Shown here piece by piece: positions 1 to 11,400 of a DNA stretch of 64,000 nt. Within the stretch, counting starts at the first letter, position 1. Every line of letters begins with the position of its first letter. Under the pieces are notes generated by a model. The model saw only the letters and a list, made by a program, of their open reading frames with translations, did not search any database and was not told the DNA's origin. The translations under genes and the position numbers were made by a program. This stretch comes from Gymnothorax reevesii. Its lineage: Eukaryota > Chordata > Actinopteri > Anguilliformes > Muraenidae. Location of the stretch: the NCBI GenBank assembly GCA_029721435.1, contig CM056588.1, forward strand, positions 39,015,430-39,079,429. The letters are read 5' to 3'.

Positions 1-1534
1 CACTTTGATGTTGGGTCTGTCGTCCATGGCAACTTCAAATGGCAGCGTAAGCACCTTCGCTCCTCGGCTGTTATTCTACCCTGCATGTGACACAAGTCGA
101 ACAAACGCCTTTCTGTTTCGCCATCGAACAGTGTCCGCATTCTCCGACGCGAGGGCACACCCGAGGGGTGGGTGCGCTCACTGTGTTCTGAGACAATCTT
201 GAATGCAACACTTCCAATTCACTCAAGTGGGCAAAAAATATGAAACTGAAGAATACCCTGCAAATACCGCTCATTATGACGCGCATTACCCAATGGTCTT
301 TTCATGAGGGCAAGCTGAAATCACAATGCACTTCTCCCTTCCTTATTATGACTGAATAACTGCAAGAAACTAGAGAAGGTCAAAACCTCAAATATGGCTA
401 GATCATGAGGATGTATTTGAGGATGTTTGTGCTCAGACTATCAATTTTAGTTAAAAATGTGAACTATTTTTCAAACTTGCTGAAAAATTTTGTTTGAACG
501 AACTATTATACAGTTGAATTCAATATGTGCAGTTTGCATGATGCTGTCATCGTGGCATATGCATTTACCATCATTAGAAAGGAAGGGAGACTAGATGTAG
601 AACTTAGGGGCTGAAAATGGAGTTTTAGCATTACGGTTTATGAATCACTGCATTTCTTAGGACCATTTTGCATTTTGTCTTTTTTCTCCTGGGTTGCACA
701 TACTGAAGTTGTCCGGTCCCAGTACAAATGAATGCAACTCAGCCATTTTTAAGAATCCAATGAAAATCAACAGTAAAATACTAACCACTCTGACCATAGC
801 ATAATGTGATGTTGGCAGCAAAGCTAACTTTGGGCAGTGAAATCAGTTTGCCAGTTTAGCTTGATTCAGTAACAGCTCACCATCCATTACACCTCTGCAT
901 AGCGTTTGAATTGATTTGGGCAAATTGCTCATTAGTTTGAATTCATGCCGGCGTATATTCTCCATAATAGCCTGCTGCCGTTTGCGCAAGAATGTTCGTT
1001 GTGTGCAAAATAACTTTTCACCAAAATAAGTTTGCAACACTTCACATAATTAATGTTTTGGCCATTGAACACTTTCTAAATAAATATAATATACTCATTA
1101 CTTTGCTTTGAAATGATTCTGGCATCCCATGGAGCTAAATGTATAAACGGGTGTCATTTCCTATTGTTTGCATTAAATGCTCTGGCAGGGAACATGGATC
1201 ATGCATCTTAATAGCTTTTTACTCAATCACTTGCCATGATTGTTATGACTCAATTGCCTGACTGGACTCATTAGACTTCTCACCCCAATTAATATGGTAA
1301 TTCTGAGAGGTATAAATTGAGACAGGAGCCCTTCGTCTGTATCTCCACCCATTTCATGTTCCGAGCAAATGTGTTCCATTACTAATTGTACTGCAGATAT
1401 GGCAAGTGCTAGTGCATTTAGCTGACGTGTAAATACATTACGTCACCTTCATTTGGCAGTGGCTCTTATCCTGAATCTCTCATGGCATAAGTGAGTCTGA
1501 GTACATTTCCCTGATTTATATGAGCTATAGCTGG
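1..1534. other. Upstream flank, no gene recognised
   Basis: AT-rich sequence with only short chance open frames. Around 1080-1320 there are several ATTA/TAAT-containing stretches of the kind seen in conserved non-coding elements, but nothing here proves conservation. Confidence 0.4.
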
Positions 1535-1824
1535 GGTGGGCAATTCCAGTTCTGCAGGGCCAGTGTGTTTGCAGTTTCTTATTTCTATTAATTACCCTCT
1601 TTAATTGAGCTGATTGGTTGTGCACACAAACAAAGATTTGCACATAGATCAGACCAAAGTAAAATGTTACACTTGTTGGAGACAAGAACAGTCTTTGGTG
1701 GTCATTCGTGAGAATTTAAAGAAATTCAGCAGAAATGTCTGATTTCACAAATGGTTTGGATTATTGAGAAAATTAACTTATAAAAGGCCAGAAAAAGGAC
1801 GGATACGGCCCTCGTTACCCACCG
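1535..1824. mobile_element. Possible hAT-type MITE
   Basis: The left end GGTGGGCAATTCCAGTTC followed by GCAGGGCC and the right end GGCCCTCGTTACCCACC are imperfect inverted repeats about 250 bp apart. The left motif resembles a common teleost non-autonomous repeat. No coding capacity. Boundaries are approximate. Confidence 0.35.
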
Positions 1825-2326
1825 CTGAGCTATGGCGTCAGACCTGGGCCGTGGGACCCTGAGACCAGCTGGAGAACAGAGGCGGAATCACAAACTCAGA
1901 TATTACTGAAATAAATAAAATGGCGATGTTTAGAAATATTAATTCCGTATGTTGAGTGTAATGATACTGACAGCATATAGATGACATATGGAATTGTGCT
2001 GAAGTAGGCAAAGGTAATCTTTTGCTAATTCTCGAATGTTTAATTTCACTGGGCAATTGGCTTACGATTTAGACAGACCTTGAAAAGTGTGAAATCTAAA
2101 GCCTGCACTTTAATTTGGGGAGATAGGTTTGCATAGATATCAGTAAGGGATCGATCTTGAGAGCTAGCATGGTTCAGATGAGCGCTCTGAGGAGAAGAGA
2201 GTACATTCTGCTACTTAAATTAAAAAATGGGCAAATTATACCTGTACAGAAAGCTAATGTCATTGTCATTACAAACAGGAAGACAATAAAAGGGGCATTT
2301 ACCCACCCTTTCAACTCACGCCCCCA

Positions 2327-2353
2327 CCCCCCCCCCCCCCCCGAAAAAAAAAA
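2327..2353. repeat. C-homopolymer followed by A-homopolymer
   Basis: A run of about 16 C, then G, then about 10 A. Likely length-variable and hard to sequence. Confidence 0.9.
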
Positions 2354-2853
2354 CAGCAAAAATTGCCCCTTCTAATGGCGTGATTTGTGGGAAACAGGGA
2401 CACTCTGTAAGGAGGTTTTCTGAATCAACCATCATCTTGCTTTTGTTCATTTCTTGGTCTCATTTCATTTTACATTTCTAGCGAATTAGATTTATGATCG
2501 TCAAAATGTACATTATTGTTTTCGTTACTGGGTTAACTCACCCGGTTAAAACGCCACTTTGCACAATAGTACGGAGTACTGAGTCCAGGTTGCGCCAGCG
2601 TCCAGTAGCCTTTTCAGAGCAGCGCACAACTGGCCTTGCGCGGCAGAGAAATAAATTGGGAAGTACAGCCGGTTTCGAATTATAGGATTATAGCGTTGTT
2701 CATTGCTTAAGGGCCTCCTGTTAGCCAGTTGGGCGCTCGCCGTAACAGCTTGTACATCGCTCAGGGGCTGATTTCCCAAAAGCATATTTGCAAACCTGCA
2801 TAGCTAGTTTGACCTTATATAGTCAATGATTCCAACTACACTGAACAAAAGTG

Positions 2854-4457
2854 CAAAACCCAAAACCAGTGAAGTTGGCACGTTGTGTAAATCGTAAATA
2901 AAAACAGAATACAATGATTTGCAAATCCTTTTCAACCTACATTCAATTGAATACACTGCGAAGACAAGTTACTTAATGTTCGAACAGGTAAACTTTGGAA
3001 TTTTTTGCAAATATTAGCTCATTTGGAATTTGATGCCGGCAACATGTTTCAAAAAAGCTGGCACAAGTGGCAAAAACGACTGAGAGAGTTGAAGAATGCT
3101 CATCAAACACTTATTTGGAACATCCCACAGGTGAACGTGCTAATTGGGAACAGGTGGGTGCCATGATTGGGTATAAAAGCAGCTTCCCTGAAATGCTCAG
3201 TCATTCACAAACAAGGATGGGGCGAGGGTCACCACTTAGTGAACAAATGCGTGAGCTGATTGTCGAACAGTTTAAAAACAACATTCCTCAACGAGCTATT
3301 GCAAGAAATGTAGGGATTTCATCATCTACGGTCCGTAATATCGTCAAAAGGTTCAAAGAATCTGGAGAAATCACTGTACGTAAGCGACAAGGCCGAAAAC
3401 CAACATTGAATGCCCGTGACCTTCGATCCCTCAGGCGGTACTGCAGCAAAAACCGACATCAGTGTGTAAAGGACATCACTACATGGGCTTAGGAACACTT
3501 CAGAAAATCACTGTCAGTAACTACAGTTTGTCGCTACATCTGCAAATGCAAGTTAAAACTCGATAATGCAAAGTGAAAGCCATTTATCAACAGCACCCAG
3601 AAACGCCACCGGCTTCGCTGGGCCCAAGCTCATCTAAGATGGACTGATGCAAAGTGGAAAAATGTTCTGAGGTCTGACGAGTCCACATTTCAAATTGTTT
3701 TGGGAAACTGTGGACGTCGTGTCCTCCGGACCAAAGAGGAAAGGAACCATCCGGACTGTTATAGGCGCAAAGTTCAAAAGTTAGCATCAGTGATGGGATG
3801 GAAGTGTATTAGTGCCCAAGGCAAAGGCAACTTGCACATATGTGAAGGCACCATTAATGCTGAAAGGTACATACAGGTTTTGGAGCAACATATGTTGCCA
3901 TCCAAGCAACGTCTTTTTCATGGACGCCCCTGCTTATTTCAGCAAGACAATGCCAAGCCACATTCTGCACGTGTTACAACAGCATGGCTCCGTCGTAAAA
4001 GAGTGCGGGTACTAGACTGGCCTGCCTGTGGTCCAGACCTGTCTCCCATTGAAAATGTGTGGCGCATTATGAAGCGTAAAATACGACAACGGAGACCCCG
4101 GACTGTTGAACGACTTAAGCTGTACATCAAGCAAGAATGGTTCAGGTTCCACCTGAAAACCTTCAAAAATTGGTCTCCTCAGTTCCCAAACGTTTACTGA
4201 GTGTCGTTTAAAGGAAATGCGATGTAACACAGAGGTAAAAAGGCCCCTGCGCCAACTTTTTTGCAATGTGTTGCTGCCTTTAAATTCTAAGTTAATGATT
4301 ATTTGCAAAAAAAAAAAAGTTTCCAGTTTGAACATTAAACATCTTGTCTTTGCAGTGTATTCAATTGAATATAAGTTGAAAAGGATTTGCAAATCATTGT
4401 ATTCTGTTTTTATCTACGAATTACATTACGTGCCAACTTCACTGGTTTTGGGTTTTG
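2854..4457 (+). mobile_element. Tc1/mariner-like DNA transposon, ~1.6 kb, decayed
   Basis: Terminal inverted repeats of about 120 bp: the left end CAAAACCCAAAACCAGTGAA recurs inverted at the right end up to TTCACTGGTTTTGGGTTTTG. The expected TA target duplication is intact on the right (4458-4459) and TG on the left (2852-2853), a probable mutation. The inner parts (ATTTGCAAATCC, TTCAATTGAATA) also match inverted. Size and structure are typical of Tc1-like elements in fish. It carries the transposase relic 3217-4200. Confidence 0.9.
3217..4200 (+). pseudogene. Tc1-like transposase with two in-frame stops
   Basis: One reading frame runs from the ATG at 3217 (MGRGSPLSEQMRELIVEQF) to TGA at 4200, broken only by TAG at 3490-3492 and TGA at 3574-3576. 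No frameshift is needed. The N-terminal part has paired helix-turn-helix DNA-binding segments (IPQRAIARNVGISSSTVRNI, then GRKPTLNARDLRSLRRY). The catalytic part shows the DDE triad contexts RSDES, FQQDNAKPH and CGPDLSPIENVW, as expected for DD34E transposases. The stops make this copy inactive. An earlier in-frame ATG at 3067 lies in the element's 5' region and is not the likely start. Confidence 0.9.
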
Positions 4458-4459
4458 TA

Positions 4460-5213
4460 TAAACGCCCCATGTCAAACATTGATGCCACATGGAGTTAAC
4501 AACTCTAAGTGAGCATAAGATGACCTTTATTTGTACAATAGGGATATTTCTCTTGATTTGTGTACCATTTTTTAATCCATCTCTCTGTCCGTGAGCATTT
4601 GCTCAGTGATGCAGTGATTTCATTCAGTACATGGGTGTGGCATTTCCAGGCGGTGATCAGATAGAATGAGCAGTACCCAGACACTCTTACTGAGTACAAT
4701 AAAAAGCCACCTCAAAATGTCAAATTTTGTCAAAAGTCATCATGCCTCAGATGACTCAGGTCATGCGGGAACGTGCCATTAGCATGCTGGATGCCGGGAT
4801 GTCCACCAGAGCGGTCGCTGTGCAACTGAATGTTAACTATCGGACGATTGGCCGTTTGAGAGTTCATTTCCGACAGACGGGCAGTACTGCAAATCAACCT
4901 CATCCACGTCGGCTATGTGTGACCATACCAGCACAAGATCGCTACATCTGGCTCGTCCACCTGTGGGATTGGCTCAGATCTGCGACACGCACAGCAGACG
5001 AGACCGTTGGTCTGCACAACAGACGCATCACACCACAGACAGTCCGTAACCGCCTGCGAGAAGCCAACTTGCATTCTCGGCGTCCTCACCATGGTCTGGA
5101 TCTCACCGCTGTCCGGTGTTGGAACTGACTCGCATGGTGCTATTCGCAGACCAATCCCAGTTCCAGTTTTTTTGTGAATAAAAACTCCAAAATTAGACAT
5201 GGGGAGTTTTATA
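4460..5213 (+). mobile_element. Second Tc1-like element, internally deleted, abutting the first
   Basis: The ends AAACGCCCCATGTCAAAC (left) and GACATGGGGAGTTTTATATA (right) form imperfect inverted repeats, both next to TATA-like sequence. The left end begins directly after the first element's right-hand TA. At about 750 bp it is half the normal Tc1 length, in keeping with loss of the C-terminal transposase region. Confidence 0.65.
4742..5190 (+). pseudogene. Tc1-like transposase fragment, N-terminal half
   Basis: From ATG 4742 the frame encodes MPQMTQVMRERAISMLDAGM and a helix-turn-helix with RAVAVQLNVNYRTIGRLRVHF, then a second helix-turn-helix ending NRLREANLHSRRPH. The frame is lost near 5128. 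A shifted frame then gives VLFADQSQFQFF, matching the first catalytic-Asp region of Tc1 transposases, after which the sequence runs straight into the right inverted repeat. The rest of the catalytic domain is missing. Confidence 0.8.
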
Positions 5214-7369
5214 TATTTTTTTCAATGTAAGTTAGTTAGCGACTATGCTTTTGGTAAGCACACTGCAGAACTGACTTCCCACTCACTTGCCCAGGCCTGA
5301 GCTCCAGTTCCTGCTGGTATGATCCCTAATGTCGCTGATTTTCCTCATTTTCCATCTCTCCTATCTCTCCATCGTCATCACTGTCGCTAGTTGTTGAACT
5401 TGCTCTCAAATCATGCTCCTCAACTTTGATCTCCAAGTCATTTGAAGTCAAGCAAAAATTCTGACATTTTTATTGGATTTTTTCGACATCTTGCTTGCAA
5501 TATAAAATACACCATAGGTTAGCCGATGTGTCACACAATTGATCCCACGAGTGACGTCACAGCTCTTGGCCCGATTCACCGTGCTGTTAAAGGGCGATAT
5601 TGGAGGTTGCTACAAGCCAGTTTTACATCCATGATTACTCTATTCCTCTATCATCTCTTGGTGAAAAATATTGATAGTTTGAGAGAGTATCGCGTGCCCT
5701 TTCGCATGATACAAGTGACAATTTTTAAAATTAAATTTCGAAACAAGGGGCTTTGCAACTGCTTCGCACTCCACGTGCGCCCTGCCCAACGAGCTATGTA
5801 TATCTCGCTGGCCCTGCCATCAGGGCTCCAGCGCACGAGTCAGCTGCGTCCTCCCGGACCTCTGCCTCCGCGCTTCCCGCCGTGCGCCCGCCCGCGTAAC
5901 CTACTAATTTTGAGATGACAAGAGGTGGAATTGGACACTTAAGGACTGATGTGGGTATCGAGTTATCCTGGATAAGTAAACAGAAGACAGTAGTACTGCT
6001 CAGTGCATCTGGTAGCAGAGAGGACACGCTGCATTCATTGATGTGCATGAGACGTGGGAGGTAGGCAGTCCTGCGTCCAGATCACGACCAGGGCCAAAGC
6101 CGTCCGTTTACCTGCTCCACAACTCCGCGGACTTGCATGATTTATGAATTGGTTGGTTTTTGAAACATGCAAGGGATCACCATTGGAAATCAAGATCCTA
6201 GATACAATTCAGTGTTTAATGTGCCCCGCCCCAACTCTGTTTTCGCAAGGCTTTCAAAACATTAAATGATGGCATAAATGTCTTTAGGTGGTCGCGTCCC
6301 TCCACAGTGGGATAGAGTCCCTTAAGCGTGCGCTTATCGATCAGTTTACAGTAACGGGGGTCCACTTTTTTCTCTCTGGCAGGATGTGATTAGTAAAATG
6401 GATTTGAATACGTTGCAATCTTTCTCCCTCATTGATTTTAAAAAATGGAATTATCCGAACGGCTCAATCAATAAGTAAACGTACCGAATATTTCAGCGGG
6501 CACTTAAGTGTCAAACCTTTTGTTTTTTGAAGTGTAGACTCGCTGCATGGCAGTCAGCCAATGAATTAGTGGCTAAAAGATTGTTTCTTTGGCTTAGAGC
6601 ACTCTCTTCCTGGAGCTATTTTTACAAAGAGATAAATGAATTGCTGATGATGTAAAGCCAAAATATTCAGATCAATAGTCATTACTAGTAATTAGTTTCC
6701 ATATAACCGTCCTGTTCAAATTAGTAATTCTTACAGGATCATAGAATTTTGGTGTGTACTTGTGCGCTTGTGTTAATGTGTGTGTTTGATGGAATATATG
6801 CTGAATAGTATGTTTTTCTGTGTACCCGCATGGATATTTTGCGTTATTTTTGAATTTTAGAAAACACCATCCTCTGTCTTTTTTAATAAAAAACAAAAGA
6901 TGGCAGAAATTTCCTGATCTATTTCACCACCTCGGTATATCCTGTTCTTTGCCTTTCCAGACTATTTTTTCTGAAAAGCTAAACCATCAGCTTAATTTGC
7001 CCACAGCATCAAGTAAAAAGTCCAGCCTACTTTCTCATTCATTGTGTTTAAGTCTTTACTAAGAGAATAGCTGAGCCTTGCCCCCAGGCACCTTCAATCA
7101 CACAAGTGGCGGGTCATCTGTCAACAATCTGAGAGATGGTTCACTTTGCCACAGTATGTTTACAGACACCAGTCCCCCTGTGTACAGTTTACACAAAGAA
7201 GTACTTCTGCTTTGGTCTTCGTAAATGCAAGTGGTCCATGTGATGTTCCACACTGGGGAAATGAGGTGTGCAAGGATGGAGCTGTAGCTCCCAGTGCAAG
7301 GTAGAGCATGTTTATCTATGTGGTAATAAAGGTTTAGGTCTGTGGTTTAAATTAGCTGTGTGTCCTGTT
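5214..7369. other. Upstream flank, repeat-like, no gene recognised
   Basis: Mostly AT-rich non-coding sequence. The part around 5780-5900 is GC-rich and holds unrelated open frames on both strands. On the minus strand at about 5300-5450 a short acidic peptide (SDSDDDGEIGEMENEEN) can be read, which may be a transposon-gene exon remnant. Not assigned. Confidence 0.35.
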
Positions 7370-8375
7370 CGTGTGTATATTGTGATGGATGTACTGTAAA
7401 AGCAACATGTCTGTAATGTTCATAAGGTGACTGGTCATATGTCTGTGTTTTGCTGCAGTTATTTGGTTAAAGCTGTAAGCATAATGTTGATAAAGCATGT
7501 GGATATGTTTGTTTTTGCTGCATGGTAATGCTAGGGTAAAGCTGTGCGTTTGTGATAAGATCTGTGATTATAGAGCGTGTTGTGTTGGAGGTGCTGTGCT
7601 AAAGCAGTGTATTTTTGTTTTTTAAGAGGTGCATGGTTATGAGTGTGTTGTGTTACAGGTGCTTTGTGATATTAATAAGACATTGGTGCTTTGTGATGAC
7701 TGTGTGTTGGTGGAGTTGACGTGGTTATGAGTGTATTGTGTTGCCAATGTTATGCTAAAGCAGTGCGTTTGTGATGTTTATATATTGTGCAGTTATGAAT
7801 GTGTAGTGTTGCGGGTGCTATGCTAACGATGTGTGTGATGTTAATAAGGTGTGTCCTTATGAGTGGGTTGCATTACAGGTACTTAGCTAAGGCTGTGTGT
7901 TTGTGATGTTAATCAGTTATGTGGTTATACGGGTGTATTGCGTTGCCAATATGCTAAAGCTGTGTGTTTGTGATGTTCAAAAGTCGTGTAGTTATGAGTG
8001 TGTTGTGTTACAGGTGCTTTGCAAGAGCAGTGTGATTTTAATGTTAATGAGGTAGGAAGTTACAAGTGGGTTGTGTCACAGGCTTAGCTAAGGCTGTCTG
8101 TTTGTGTTGTTAATAAGGTGTGTGTGGTTTTATGAGTGCATTGTTTTGCTGATGCTATGCTAAGGCTTTCTGTGATGTTTATAAGGTGTGTGGTCATTTG
8201 AGTGTATGGGGTTGCCAATGCTACGCCAAAGCTGAGTCTGTGTGATGTCAACAAAGTGTATAGTTGTATCTGTCATTGTGTTTCAGGTGCTATGCAAAAG
8301 AAGTGTGTTTGTGATGTTAATAAGTTGTATAGTTATATCAGGGCGTTGTGTTGCAGGTGCTATGCTAAAGCTGCG
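7370..8375. repeat. Degenerate ~68-bp minisatellite abutting INSC exon 1
   Basis: About 14 diverged copies of a unit containing GTGTTTGTGATGTTAATAAG, GGTTATGAGTGTGTTGTG and TTGCAGGTGCTATGCTAAAG. Copy edges vary by several bases. The last copy runs to about 15 bp before the INSC ATG. Several copies contain a TT(A/G)CAGG core like a 3' splice site. Confidence 0.85.
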
Positions 8376-8389
8376 TGAGAGGGGAGAAA

Positions 8390-8442
8390 ATGGCAACGCC
8401 GCAGGGCAGCAGACATAGCTCTGCATTATCCTCCCCGCAGAG
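8390..8442 (+). CDS. insc: INSC coding exon 1 (start codon)
   Basis: ATG at 8390 has a strong context (A at -3, G at +4). Seventeen codons plus two bases end at the donor AG|GTAAGG. The split Arg codon is completed by the first base of the 21880 exon, and the peptide start MATPQGSRH resembles a mammalian INSC isoform start (MA-P-G-R-H pattern). The phase fit and similarity make this the likely start. The 5' edge of the exon is not resolved: a TTGCAG at 8351-8356, itself part of the upstream minisatellite, could be a 3' splice site, or transcription may start further upstream. Confidence 0.8.
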
Positions 8443-11400
8443 GTAAGGAGAAAAGCCATTCATTTCCCTATTACCCCATGTCCTTTATTCCTTTCACCTA
8501 TGCTCTGCAATTCTGCTCCATAGCCGCTGTAATGCCTGTTGAGTTAAATTGCCTGTTTGTGTAATGTGACTGGACAGTTAGACTACTCTAGTAGCATAAG
8601 CATTGTATTTGATATTGTATTTGAGACAATTCTTCAGGCTTGTAATCGCCTTGATCTGAGATACACCCATCAAACTCTGTAAATGCTGAAAAACATGGAG
8701 CCATTGCTCAAATATGTCATCATATGGTTCCCTGGCATAAGTGGTGGTTAAGGTCAACTTGGTGCTACAGTGTGATGCAGCACTTACTGAACCCTGATGG
8801 ATCTGATTGCTAATTAGTAGGAAATTCAGTGCCAACCTTTTTACATAGTGTCACTGAGGCTATGCAACAGGGCATTTTGATAACTATTTCTCTCTTGCTT
8901 TTTACCCCTCAGCCCTCAGGGCTGACGGGGGACGGGGTATTGCTATCCTTTGTGCGGTTGGGCGGCCGGGCGTCTCCAAAAACTTTGACGTCGGGCTGAG
9001 GGGTATTCCGTGCATTGCACGCCTATTTTTCTTTTTATCTATCAGTCTTTTGGTCAGTATCACTACTAAGGGCTTGTGAAACATCTTCACTGTTATTAAT
9101 GACATGTATAACATTATGGATACCGGTGATTGACAGAACTGCTTGCTGTTGGGTAGGGCAGCTGTTGGAAACTGCTAAAAATTAACCAGAAACCAGCAGA
9201 GTTTGGAGGTGAAGGCATTCCGTCTGGTCATCGCCATTTGCAGGTTTCTGGACAGGATTAATTTCTGGCTGCAGAGCATATTTTGGAGCATATTTTTACG
9301 TTGAAGTATTTTGCTTGGCCAGTCGGCCGTATTCTACTCTCTCTTCTTTTTATGGGACCCATCCCATATGTTTGCTACAGTGCCACTATGTTGATTTAAC
9401 TAATAGGAAAGTACTAAAGTTGTTGTCCTTCATTGGGCTATATTCTCTGTCTAATACTTGCTTTGTGGTGCCAAGGCACTGATGCATTATTCAGAAGCCT
9501 GAAATTTATATTCTGCAGCCTGGCTAGGATAAAAGAAAGCGTGAGAGGGAAGAGGTGGCCACCTTTCCCCTCCCAGTGGCAGAACTGCCGGCCCTTCCAG
9601 AAGGTAGCAGACGCATGTGGATAACAGATGTCAGATATAAATCAGTCGCCTCGTTTAAGATGGGAAGCATGACGCTGTCCACTGGGTCTAGAATGTTGTG
9701 TGATTCTGTATGAGGGAGGTCAGAGGCTGTTGACCCATTCTTTTTGACGGTCTGTTAGAGGAATGGTCCCTGTTGAAGAAGTTTTCTATGAGGCGAAGAT
9801 GCACTGCCTGGCCAAAAAAAAAGTCACCGTTTGGAAATTAATGAACAAATTCTATAAATGGATCATTATTGCGGTTATTAATATGTTTCAGCGGGCAATA
9901 ATCATTTTTAGCCTGACTGATGAAGCGTGTCACTACTCATTTCTTAAAAAATCATATCCGCAGACACATCCCTTGGTGGTGGAAAAGATTTTACATTATT
10001 TCAGAACGGGCAAGTTACTGGCCTGTATTTAGCAAAGAAAACCATGAATGACAAAAACAAGTATGAGGAATCATTTTCACAAACAAATTTGCCACCACAA
10101 AGTCCTGACCTTAAACACATTAAAAGTTATTGGGACGTTCTCAAGAAAGACCACGGAGTGGTCTGTTCGAAAATAAATGTTCTGGCATTGCATATAGTTG
10201 TCAAAACAATGACAAGATGAATATGCACTGTAATCAAAGCTACAGGGGTTCCAACTAAATATTTGAGTATGCAACTTCTTTTTTTTTGGCCAGGCAGTGT
10301 ATCTATGGCCCGTGTTGAATGGGTGGTTTCCTTGGTCCGTGTTCAAGATGCTGTCCCTGGCTTTCACAATAAGGGATTTGTCCATAGTTTGTATTAAAGC
10401 TTGACAAGGTTTGGACTCAGTACTCAGGCTCAAACAGAGAAGCAGTTCCATAGGTTTTATTGAAGATTTGCTCTGGGTCAGACTATGTGGTTCAAAGCCA
10501 ATCGGTAAACATGCAACACATTAAGGGTGATCTAAATCGTAGTCAGGGTAGAGTCCAGAGGTTGAAAGCCAAACGGTTAGAATGCCAAAACCAAGGGAGC
10601 TCAGAATCATAAAGCCAGTAACCTGCCAAAGTGAAAACCAAATAATCTCAAGACCCTGAGGATGAGGGAAACTTGTAAGGTGTGGTTTCCATCGTTTTTC
10701 ACGAAGACACTTTGCGTCTGTGTTAAAAGGCCAGTTTCCACAGTTGGTCTTAAAAATGCTTTCGGTCTTCTTAAATAAGGGGAATATTTCTGGGGTCTGA
10801 TGGGGAGGAAGTGTCCATAATTCGTATTGAAGAGGATGTCAGTGGTCTGTACTCTAAATTGGGGTTTCCCCATGCTAGCATATTCAATCCGAAGCTGAAA
10901 ACAAAGGCCTCATTTGTAGGACTGAGTGCAGCTTGGGAATGTCTTAACTAAGCAAGATTCATCTTGAATGGTCAGCTAAAAATGACCTTTTCAAAATTAA
11001 TTTGTTTCCAGTTCATTGCATAATTTGATGTGTACAAAGCATATTCAGGGTGAAAAATTTCTGCTTGCATAGATTCCTCAGCATGTCCACTGTTAAACAG
11101 TGGCTTTCACTGTCCCCGTCTCTGCGATACAATCGAGTCATTCAGGCCCGTCCTTTATGAGCGAATCATAGTCGTCTTTAACAGTGCTGTCAGTCCATGT
11201 CGCTGCGCACATTCCTGGGCTGGGAGTGTACATGTGCTTGAGTGTGTGTGTGTGCCCGTGTTCACCAGTGCGCACGCGTGCATGGTTGTGTGAGTGCATT
11301 AGTGAGAGAAAGAAGCCCTTTTGCAGTAATTCAGCTTTTAAGCAAAGGAAGGGGGGCTGTATTTGAGTGAAGAGGCACTCACTTTTGAGTAGAGAGGGGC

